NCBI GenBank assembly: GCA_030595135.1
Contig: JAUVDU010000128.1
Coordinates: 1-5,756, forward strand
Direction: 5' to 3'
Source: Deltaproteobacteria bacterium
GTDB taxonomy: Bacteria; Desulfobacterota; Anaeroferrophillalia; Anaeroferrophillales; Tharpellaceae
DNA: 5,756 bases
Part shown: piece by piece, positions 1 to 5,654 of the stretch
Numbering within the stretch: position 1 is the first letter of the stretch
How the letters are laid out: every line of letters starts with the position of its first letter
Made by a program: the position numbers and the translations under genes
The notes under the pieces: model-generated
What the model was told of the DNA's origin: nothing
The model's input: the letters and a program-made list of their open reading frames with translations, nothing else
Database searches by the model: none

Positions 1-387
1 CATGCCGCTTTTGTTGCTTTTGCCGGTCTCGGGGCGCTCTTTACCGAGCAGGGCGAGTTCGATGAAGCCCTCTTTTTTTACGACAAGGCGGTTAAAAATC
101 CGCTTCCGGCCGAGGCTGCGGTGGCGACTTTGGCCCGGGCCAAAGTGCTTGAAAAGGCGGGCCGAATCGAGGCGGCACAGCAAGCTTACCTGCGTTTTAG
201 TTATCTCTTCCCGGAGCAAAAAAAACTGGTTGCCGAGGCTCTGCTGGCAGTGGTGCGGTTAGCTCACAATAAGAAGGATGGGCAAACCGTAAAAAAAATG
301 ACGGAAAAGTTAAAAACTATGACCCTGACGCCGACTCAGCAAAAAGAGTTGAAAAAACTTGTTGCCGAAAATGTCGGAGCAAGATAG
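1..387 (+). CDS. TPR-repeat protein, C-terminal fragment (5' end outside window)
   Basis: The frame is open from base 1 and ends at TAG 385-387, leaving 128 C-terminal residues. An in-window ATG at 2 is in another frame, so the gene enters from outside. Visible residues 4-34 fit a tetratricopeptide repeat: GLGALF, then a Gly at 18, then FDEAL, an aromatic at 27, and a Pro at 34. A second repeat covers about 38-71 (LARAKVLEKAGRIEAA, Tyr63, Pro71). The last 40 residues are Lys-rich and helical with no clear repeat. TPR domains are protein-protein interaction scaffolds. No enzymatic motif is seen and the specific function is unknown. It lies 114 bases before an exbB/tolQ gene on the same strand, and TPR proteins often accompany Ton/Tol sets, so a role as an accessory of that complex is plausible but inferred. 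Signal peptide and localisation cannot be judged because the N-terminus is missing. Confidence 0.8.
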   Translation, partial: HAAFVAFAGLGALFTEQGEFDEALFFYDKAVKNPLPAEAAVATLARAKVLEKAGRIEAAQQAYLRFSYLFPEQKKLVAEALLAVVRLAHNKKDGQTVKKMTEKLKTMTLTPTQQKELKKLVAENVGAR

Positions 388-502
388 AATTGCCTGTGAG
401 GCTATTGATCGATGGTTTCATGAAAAGACTGAAATCTTCTTAAAACGTCATTCCGGCGAAAGCCGGAATCTAGTATTTTTAATATGCTTTGGAGGCACTT
501 GA
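371..502 (+). CDS. Doubtful 43-residue ORF running through a dispersed repeat
   Basis: An ATG at 371 lies inside the end of the TPR gene (17-base overlap) and opens a 43-codon frame that stops at TGA 500-502. That stop shares its A with the ExbB start, giving TGATG, an arrangement typical of translational coupling. The first 23 residues (MSEQDRIACEAIDRWFHEKT and on) look like ordinary soluble protein. Residues 26-33 (RHSGESRN) are simply the translation of the ATTCCGGC hairpin repeat, and the tail is short and hydrophobic. No convincing ribosome binding site precedes 371. Possible readings are a real small leader-like ORF, the remnant of a gene truncated by the repeat, or chance. I do not recognise it and favour remnant or chance. 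Confidence 0.2.
   Translation: MSEQDRIACEAIDRWFHEKTEIFLKRHSGESRNLVFLICFGGT
450..469. repeat. Short GAAA-capped palindromic repeat (ATTCC-type REP-like)
   Basis: An 8-bp perfect stem ATTCCGGC (450-457) pairs with GCCGGAAT (462-469) around a GAAA tetraloop. The flanks CGTC before and CTAGT after match, as I recall it, the very common interspersed proteobacterial repeat of the type GTCATTCCCGCGAAAGCGGGAATC. Here the stem carries a compensatory CCGGC/GCCGG variant. A T-run (476-480) follows seven bases after the stem, so weak terminator or attenuator activity between the TPR gene and exbB is possible. The distance and the interrupting CTAGTA argue against an efficient terminator. Confidence 0.7.
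491..495 (+). promoter_or_regulatory. Shine-Dalgarno site deciding the exbB/tolQ start
   Basis: GGAGG lies six bases before ATG 502, close to ideal spacing. An upstream in-frame ATG at 484 would put this site inside the coding sequence and has no Shine-Dalgarno of its own, so 502 is chosen. Confidence 0.8.
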
Positions 503-1110
503 TGTATCAGTTTGTTATGAAGGGCGGGTATCTGATGTACCCGATTATGTTCTGTTCGGTTCTTACTCTGGCAATCTTTTTTGAGCGTCTCTTTGCTTTG
601 CGTCGGAGCCGGGTTATTCCGGATAAGTTTATTATTGAGGTTAGTGATCTGGTTCGCCAGGCGCGGATGGAAGATGCCTTGACTCAGTGTCGTCTCAATA
701 ATTCCTCGATTGCCCGGGTTTTGATGGCTGGTATCTCGCGCCATAATAAATCGCGTCAGCAGGTCAAAGAGGCTATTGAAGATGTTGGTCGTCTCGAAGC
801 GGCGACACTTGAACGTTTCCTGACCATTCTCGGAACTATTGCCGGGATCGCTCCTTTGCTCGGTCTTCTTGGTACGGTGACCGGTATGATTAAGGCATTT
901 ACTGTGATTTCGAATGCCGGTATCGGTAATCCCCAGATGTTGGCCGGTGGTATCTCTGAGGCTTTGATAACGACGGCTGCCGGTTTGACCGTGGCGATTC
1001 CCGCCTTCGTCTTCTATAAGTTTTTGCGTTCCCGGGTTGATAAGCGGATTCTGCGAATGGAGCGGGCTTCAATCGAGATTCTTGATCTTATTGATCAGGA
1101 AAAGGGGTGA
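502..1110 (+). CDS. exbB: MotA/TolQ/ExbB proton-channel family protein
   Basis: This 202-residue inner-membrane protein would form the pentameric proton channel that, with ExbD, energises a TonB- or TolA-type transducer. Three membrane helices are visible at about 10-30, 107-133 and 151-174, with a cytoplasmic loop between the first and second, as in the family. Signature segments are LGLLGTVTGMI (120-130) and GGISEALITTAAGLTVAIPA (149-168). Thr125, Glu153 and Thr158 align with the conserved pore Thr/Glu/Thr of E. coli ExbB (Thr148, Glu176, Thr181). Length is typical of the TolQ/ExbB family (about 200-245). The start at ATG 502 is set by GGAGG at 491-495. exbD follows after 12 bases, so the two are almost certainly co-transcribed. 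The sequence alone does not firmly separate ExbB from TolQ. The TonB-like gene downstream and the absence of tolB or pal in the window favour ExbB. Confidence 0.93.
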   Translation: MYQFVMKGGYLMYPIMFCSVLTLAIFFERLFALRRSRVIPDKFIIEVSDLVRQARMEDALTQCRLNNSSIARVLMAGISRHNKSRQQVKEAIEDVGRLEAATLERFLTILGTIAGIAPLLGLLGTVTGMIKAFTVISNAGIGNPQMLAGGISEALITTAAGLTVAIPAFVFYKFLRSRVDKRILRMERASIEILDLIDQEKG

Positions 1111-1122
1111 AGGTAGTAGATT

Positions 1123-1533
1123 ATGCGTTTTCAAACTCGCAACCGGGATGATGTCCAGCTCGATATGACCCCGCTGGTTGATGTCGTTTTTTTGTTGCTG
1201 ATTTTCTTTATGCTCTCTACCAGTCTCTCGGTTAACCCCGGGATTAAAATTGATCTGCCGAAAGCCTCAGCTGAACAGGTGAAAAAGAAGAAGATCACTT
1301 TGCGGGTGGCGGTTGAAGCCGGAGGTCGAATCTTTCTTGAAGGGAAAAAACTCTCTCTGGCACAGTTGCGGGAAAAATTTAAGGCCGTGGAAAAAGAGCA
1401 CGGAGATGAAGCTCTGGTTGTGATTGAAGCTGACAAAAAAGTCTATCACGGACTCGTGGTCAAAGTTATGGATGCCGCCAAGAGTGCCGGCTTGAATAAA
1501 TTGGCAATTGCAACCCAACCCAACGAAGAGTAA
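1123..1533 (+). CDS. exbD: ExbD/TolR biopolymer transport protein
   Basis: This 136-residue protein has a short cytoplasmic N-terminus, one membrane helix (about 17-35) and a periplasmic domain, the standard ExbD/TolR layout and length. The helix starts with MTPLVDVVFLLLIFFM. Asp20 matches the essential proton-carrying Asp (Asp25 in E. coli ExbD, Asp23 in TolR). IDLPKAS (about 43-49) just after the membrane is the conserved ExbD LP segment. The C-terminal region VVIEADKKVYHG, then VMDAAKSAGLNKLAIAT, is the usual ExbD/TolR periplasmic fold. A GAAGG at 1109-1113 lies nine bases before the ATG and overlaps the exbB stop, consistent with coupled translation. It should assemble inside the ExbB pentamer and pass force to the TonB-like protein encoded at 1697. 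Confidence 0.93.
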   Translation: MRFQTRNRDDVQLDMTPLVDVVFLLLIFFMLSTSLSVNPGIKIDLPKASAEQVKKKKITLRVAVEAGGRIFLEGKKLSLAQLREKFKAVEKEHGDEALVVIEADKKVYHGLVVKVMDAAKSAGLNKLAIATQPNEE

Positions 1534-1543
1534 GCTTAAGTGT

Positions 1544-1680
1544 AACTTTCAGCGTAAGTAGAAAAACATCTAAATTTGATGGATTTTAGTGAATTCTGGG
1601 GACATAACCTGATTCTCCGAAGGAAATCGGGATTGTGTCCCCTGAATTCACGGGTTAGCTGAATATTTACGCTCAAGTTT
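1544..1680. repeat. Composite repeat element: outer inverted repeats around a central hairpin
   Basis: The left arm at 1544-1560 (AACTTTCAGCGTAAGTA) and the reverse complement of 1661-1680 (AACTTGAGCGTAAATA within it) agree at about 14 of 17 positions. These imperfect inverted repeats enclose the long hairpin at 1589-1651. The arrangement is what a miniature, non-coding mobile element would look like. The right arm motif recurs at 5725-5739. No transposase lies in the window and no clear target duplication is seen, so the boundaries are provisional. Confidence 0.45.
1589..1651. repeat. 63-nt near-perfect hairpin, REP/MITE-like (GTGAATTCTGGGGACA type)
   Basis: GTGAATTC (1589-1596) pairs with GAATTCAC (1644-1651), GGGGACA (1598-1604) with TGTCCCC (1636-1642), then pairing continues through 1605-1614 with 1625-1635 and closes with CC/GG around a GAA loop (1619-1621). 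By hand I count about 28 pairs including two G-T, one T/T mismatch and two single-base bulges. The GAATTC...GGGGACA core resembles, from memory, palindromes that accompany REP-associated IS200-like (Y1) transposases in Desulfobacterota and Gammaproteobacteria. It sits between exbD and tonB, where it could slow transcription or protect the exbB-exbD mRNA 3' end. It has no T-run directly after the stem, so it is not a classical Rho-independent terminator. Confidence 0.8.
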
Positions 1681-1696
1681 CACCGGGTTAGTGGCT

Positions 1697-2590
1697 ATGA
1701 AAAAAGAGGTGATGTTGCTGTCCACACCACGTTATAGGCCGGTTGTCCTGCTTTACTTTCTGGTCATCTCCATCCTTCTGCATGTTGCTTTGATTGCAGT
1801 ATTGCCGGATTTGACCAGGCTTTTCAATATCCACATAAATCGTTTAGGGTTGCTGGAGGAGACTGAAATTGAGGTCTCTCTGGTTGATCCGGAAGTCAGG
1901 CCTGAGCCGAAGCCCAAGCCGAAGCCTCCTCCGGCCGAAAAACATTCATCTTTGCTGGCTGATGAGTATGTTTCAGCCTTGATTGATCATCGCCTGAAAG
2001 AGCTTTCCGCTCTTGGTGATGCACCGTTGCCACCACCGGTACCGATTAAGCTGCCTGAGCTGTCGCCGACGAGTAGATCAACTCTTAAAGCACTTCCTTT
2101 GCCGGAAACGGTCTCATTAGTTCGTTCGCAAGAATTTCTCGGGCGTTTGGGTGATAAACCGGCCGGTAGGTTGCGGGGTCGGCGTCTTGGCGGAACCATG
2201 ATAAAACCAGCCTTTACATCCGGGTCTCCAGTCGAAGGGCTGCTCTCGTCTGTCGGTCGAAAATCACTGCTCAAGATCAAAATTCCTGCAAAAAAATCCA
2301 TTGCCCCCGATTTTGGTTTAAGCGGGCCGGTGGCCAAGAGTCGGCAAGTCCTCTTTCGGCCGGCATTGCCGAAGGTCTCTCTGGCAAAAGATGTTACTGT
2401 TGGTTTTCGTTTTTGGGTGCGGCCCGATGGTAGCGTCAGCCGGGTCGAAACCTTAAAAATTGGTGATCTAGAACTTGTTAATGTGGCCGAGCGATATTTA
2501 CAGCAGTGGCGTTTTTCCATCCTTGCGTCCGAGCTTTTGCAGCAGGAGCAATGGGGAACCGTCGACATCCTTTTTCGGGTGCCTCGATGA
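1697..2590 (+). CDS. tonB: TonB-family energy transducer
   Basis: This 297-residue protein would span the periplasm and pass ExbB/ExbD-derived energy to outer-membrane receptors. A membrane anchor covers about 16-37 and contains S25-xxx-H29, matching the Ser16/His20 pair of E. coli TonB. A Pro/Lys stretch PEPKPKPKPPP (69-79) and a second Pro-rich patch (about 110-122) fit the extended periplasmic linker. The C-terminal domain (about 230-297) has the TonB_C pattern: VTVGFRFWVRPDGSVSRV, AERYLQQWRF and a final TVDILFRV strand. The central region (about 130-225) has no recognisable domain. ATG 1697 is preferred because GGG at 1685-1687 is nine bases upstream. GTG 1691 would be only three bases from it, and ATG 1712 is also possible. 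The stop overlaps the next ATG by four bases (ATGA). A TolA-like role is an alternative, but the C-terminal pattern is TonB-like. Confidence 0.87.
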   Translation: MKKEVMLLSTPRYRPVVLLYFLVISILLHVALIAVLPDLTRLFNIHINRLGLLEETEIEVSLVDPEVRPEPKPKPKPPPAEKHSSLLADEYVSALIDHRLKELSALGDAPLPPPVPIKLPELSPTSRSTLKALPLPETVSLVRSQEFLGRLGDKPAGRLRGRRLGGTMIKPAFTSGSPVEGLLSSVGRKSLLKIKIPAKKSIAPDFGLSGPVAKSRQVLFRPALPKVSLAKDVTVGFRFWVRPDGSVSRVETLKIGDLELVNVAERYLQQWRFSILASELLQQEQWGTVDILFRVPR

Positions 2591-2862
2591 AGCATATGAT
2601 CTCTGGGCTGTTGTTGGTTGTTATTATTTATTTTGCCTGGCTTACCTGGTTTGGCAGTCGTGGATCCCGGGCTTTAAGAATGGTTGAGAGTGAAATCGAT
2701 CGTCTTGGTCAACACAACCTGGAGCTTAAGGTTGAAAATCAGCATTTAGGCGACAAAATTCGTCTTTTGCAAAGTGATTCCCGTTACCAGGAACTTGTTG
2801 TTCGCCGCGAACTTCATATGATCCGCGATAATGAGATACTTTTTCTCTTTGAGGATCGATGA
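2587..2862 (+). CDS. FtsB/DivIC-like septum formation initiator family protein
   Basis: This small 91-residue bitopic membrane protein has one helix (about 5-22), then a coiled coil (about 29-63) containing the family-like VENQHLGDKIRLL, then a C-terminal YQELVVRRELHMIRDNEILF block. That last block is the hallmark of the FtsB/DivIC family, where the segment after the coiled coil reads as ARRELGM followed by an acidic/Glu-Ile motif. Family members act in the divisome, bridging FtsL and FtsQ in the periplasm. The start at ATG 2587 overlaps the tonB stop as ATGA, and the stop overlaps the kinase ATG in the same way. An in-frame upstream ATG at 2506 is rejected because it would lie deep in tonB. 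Whether this is the cell's main FtsB or a specialised paralogue serving the Ton/kinase unit cannot be told here, so no gene symbol is given. Confidence 0.8.
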   Translation: MKHMISGLLLVVIIYFAWLTWFGSRGSRALRMVESEIDRLGQHNLELKVENQHLGDKIRLLQSDSRYQELVVRRELHMIRDNEILFLFEDR

Positions 2863-5654
2863 AAACAGTCAAAAGTTTTGCTAAAACTCAGCTCTTCGGG
2901 ATGATTCTGGTTGCCTTGATTCCCATCGTATTTTTAGGTGGTTTCTTTATCTACCATGAGTTTAATACTTTTCATCAGGAGGCCGATAAAGTTCGTGAGC
3001 GTCAGTATGAAGATCGCAAAAAACTGGTAAAGCGCAGGGTCGATGAAACTCTGCGCTTTATTTATTTTAAGAAGTCGCAGCAAGAGAACGAAGTTCGCAA
3101 AACAATTCAGGCCCGGGTTTATGAAGCCCATGATCTAGCCACTCACCTTTATACAACTTATGCTGATAAAAAGGGACTTGCAGAAATCAAAGAGATGGTT
3201 CGGGAAGCTCTGCGGCCGATCCGTTTTAATGACGGCAAAGGCTATTTTTTTGCCACCTCTTTAGATGGGACGGAAGAACTCTTTGCCGATCATCCGTCTC
3301 TGGAAGGGAAAAATCTGCTTGATCTTAAAGATACTCGGGGGAAATATGTTATTCGAGATATGATCGCCTTGGCGAAGAGTCAGGAGGAAGGATTTTACGA
3401 CTATCATTGGAGTAAACCTGATCAGGCGGGCAAGGATTTTCCGAAAATCTCCTTTATCAAATATTTTGCTCCGTTTGACTGGTTTATTGGTACCGGAGCC
3501 TATCTTGACGACCTGGAAGAGGAGATTAAACGTGAAGCTCTAATCTTTATTGAGGGGAAAAAATTCCCTCGCAACGGTTACCTTTTTGCCGGTCGATTTG
3601 ATGGTACCAGTTTAGTTGGCCCGGCTTGGGGACGTAACCTGATAGATACTACTGATATTAATGGCGTTGAAGTGGTGCGGGAACTGATTAGCCTGGCCCG
3701 AGGTTCCGGCGGTTATCTTAATTACAAAATGCCGTTTGAGAGTGGTCAGCTGCCTGTGGATAAAATCAGTTATGTCGAAGGCTTGAAGGGTTGGCAGTGG
3801 TATGTTGGCGCTGGAATTTATGTTGACGATATTGAAGCCTCGGTCAGTCGTATTCGGCTGGCAATGAACAGACAGGTTAAAGCTCATGTTCTTCTTATTG
3901 TCCTGGCTCTTTTAGGCTTGCTCGGTGGAGCGGCTTTGGTCTCTTTTATTATATGGCGCCAAGCTAAAAATTCTTTTGCTGTTTTTAACGCATTTTTCCA
4001 GCGCGCAGCTTCCTTGGCCATTGATGTCGATACCGGTAAACTCGCCTACCTGGAATTTGTGGAACTAGCTGATTCGGCCAATAAAATGCTCGTGACTTTA
4101 CGTTGCAGTGAGGCCGATAGAGATGAGGCGGAAAAAGAATTGTCGCAGCTGGCCTCGGCTGTAGTTCATACCTCTGAAATTATTATTATCACCGATATTG
4201 ATGGTTTGATTGAATATGTTAACCCGGCTTTTGAAAAGATTTCCGGTTATTCCGGCGTTGAGATTAACGGTAGAAAGACTGATTTTCTTTGGGGGGATGA
4301 ATTTGGTAATGAGGTTTATCGTGATATGCAACAGTCTATCATCGGTGGTTCGGTCTGGACCGGACGCCTCAAAAATTTCAAAAAAGATGGCTCATTATTA
4401 ATCAGCGAGGTTACGGTTTCACCAATTTATGATACTTATCAGAAGATTAGCGGCTTTGTTGTTATCGCCCGGGATGTGAGTGGTCAACTAAAAATGGAGG
4501 CCCAACTGCGTCAGTCGCAGAAGATGGAAGCCATCGGTACCCTGGCTGGAGGCATTGCCCATGATTTTAATAATGCCCTGGCCGCAATTCGAGGTTTCAG
4601 TGAGATATCTCTGGCTAAATTGTCGGCAGACAGTGATGTGCGTCGATATTTGGGGAATGTTCTGACGGCTACGGACCGGGCCGCGGAATTGGTCAAACAG
4701 ATTCTGGTCTTCAGCCGTCAGCGAGAGGTTGAGACTCGGCCGGTTCAGTTGAAGTTGATTATCAAAGAGGCTTTGAAGCTACTTCAGCCATCGTTGTCGG
4801 CTAATATTGAGATCAGACAAGAACTTGAATCAGATGCTTTGGTCGTGGCCGATCCGACTCAGATGCATCAGATGTTTATCAACTTCTGTACCAATGCCGC
4901 CCATGCCATGCCCGATGGTGGTAGAATGACGATTATACTCAAGGAAGATAACATCGGAGCAGAAAAGCTTGGTCTGGCTCCGGGATCCTATCTGAAGCTT
5001 CAAGTTATCGATTCCGGTCAAGGAATCAGCCCCGAGGTTCAGGAACGAATTTTCGAGCCTTTTTTTACAACTAAAAAAGAGGGTGAGGGAACTGGAATGG
5101 GGCTGGCAGTAGTCCATGGTATTGTTAAACATAGCGGTGGGGCAATCACTGTTTCCAGTCGCCTTGGTTCAGGTTCTGAATTTACCGTTTTTCTGCCGAT
5201 AACTAAAACTGAATCTTTAGTGAAAGAGGTGGTCGTCGCCGGGTTGCCGCGGGGCAATGAACATATTCTTTTTGTCGATGATGAGGAAGGTTTGGCGGAT
5301 TTAGCTTGGGAGATGCTGCCGCCTTTGGGGTATCATTTGATTGTGAAAAACAGTAGTCGGGAGGCTCTGGAGCTTTTTTCACTTGACTCTAAAGCTTTTG
5401 ACTTAGTGATTACAGGTCTCGCCATGCCGGAGATGTCGGGCTTGCAGATGGCTGAAAAGATGTTAAAGATAGAGCCGGAATTGCCGATTATTATCTGTAC
5501 CGGTTACTGCGCCGGCGAGACTGAAAAGAAGATTCATGCCCTTGGCATAAGGGCATTGTTGACGAAGCCATTGGCTCTGGAAAAGCTGGCTAAAAGAGTT
5601 CGTCAGATTCTGGACGATAAAGCTGGAACCCGCAAGTTTGCCGATATTTTGTGA
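2859..5654 (+). CDS. Hybrid sensor histidine kinase: tandem Cache, HAMP-like, PAS, HisKA, HATPase, receiver lacking Asp
   Basis: This 931-residue membrane kinase starts with a helix (about 11-33) and an extracytoplasmic sensor to about 342. The sensor has two Cache repeats: GYFFATSLDGT to IGTGAYLDD (128-218) and NGYLFAGRFDGT to VGAGIYVDD (239-324). Helix 2 spans 343-366, followed by a HAMP-like linker (about 367-415), coiled coil, and PAS domain (about 432-540). The kinase core has the H-box GGIAHDFNNAL with His568, N-box Asn679, G1 DSGQGI (718-723), F-box FEPFFTTK and G2 GEGTGMGLA (742-750), so it should be active. The receiver (about 801-917) keeps Asp807/Asp808, Thr881 and Lys903 but has Gly853 at the phospho-Asp position. 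The start ATG 2859 overlaps the previous stop, with GAGGA at 2851-2855 just upstream. Cache domains of this type often bind small carboxylates, but the ligand here is unknown. No DNA-binding regulator is encoded nearby in the window. Confidence 0.93.
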   Translation: MKTVKSFAKTQLFGMILVALIPIVFLGGFFIYHEFNTFHQEADKVRERQYEDRKKLVKRRVDETLRFIYFKKSQQENEVRKTIQARVYEAHDLATHLYTTYADKKGLAEIKEMVREALRPIRFNDGKGYFFATSLDGTEELFADHPSLEGKNLLDLKDTRGKYVIRDMIALAKSQEEGFYDYHWSKPDQAGKDFPKISFIKYFAPFDWFIGTGAYLDDLEEEIKREALIFIEGKKFPRNGYLFAGRFDGTSLVGPAWGRNLIDTTDINGVEVVRELISLARGSGGYLNYKMPFESGQLPVDKISYVEGLKGWQWYVGAGIYVDDIEASVSRIRLAMNRQVKAHVLLIVLALLGLLGGAALVSFIIWRQAKNSFAVFNAFFQRAASLAIDVDTGKLAYLEFVELADSANKMLVTLRCSEADRDEAEKELSQLASAVVHTSEIIIITDIDGLIEYVNPAFEKISGYSGVEINGRKTDFLWGDEFGNEVYRDMQQSIIGGSVWTGRLKNFKKDGSLLISEVTVSPIYDTYQKISGFVVIARDVSGQLKMEAQLRQSQKMEAIGTLAGGIAHDFNNALAAIRGFSEISLAKLSADSDVRRYLGNVLTATDRAAELVKQILVFSRQREVETRPVQLKLIIKEALKLLQPSLSANIEIRQELESDALVVADPTQMHQMFINFCTNAAHAMPDGGRMTIILKEDNIGAEKLGLAPGSYLKLQVIDSGQGISPEVQERIFEPFFTTKKEGEGTGMGLAVVHGIVKHSGGAITVSSRLGSGSEFTVFLPITKTESLVKEVVVAGLPRGNEHILFVDDEEGLADLAWEMLPPLGYHLIVKNSSREALELFSLDSKAFDLVITGLAMPEMSGLQMAEKMLKIEPELPIIICTGYCAGETEKKIHALGIRALLTKPLALEKLAKRVRQILDDKAGTRKFADIL

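Noticed and set aside
450..480. Hairpin plus T-run as a Rho-independent terminator
   Set aside because: The T-run begins seven bases after the stem and is interrupted. The sequence matches a dispersed palindromic repeat better, and at most weak attenuation is likely.
484..501. Upstream ATG as the exbB start
   Set aside because: It would place the strong GGAGG (491-495) inside the gene. ATG 502 has correct spacing and gives the expected family N-terminus.
448..744. Reverse-strand open frame opposite the start of exbB
   Set aside because: It lies antisense to exbB and the hairpin repeat, has no family features, and its composition reflects the codon use of the opposite strand.
1534..1696. Independent promoter for tonB in the gap
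   Set aside because: I found no pair of -35/-10 boxes with good spacing and no sigma-54 type GG/GC pair. The gap is mostly repeat sequence, so no promoter is claimed.
1987..2595. Long reverse-strand open frame of 202 codons opposite tonB
   Set aside because: Its product is Arg/Ser-rich with no domain pattern and no plausible start signal, and it lies entirely antisense to the well-supported tonB frame.
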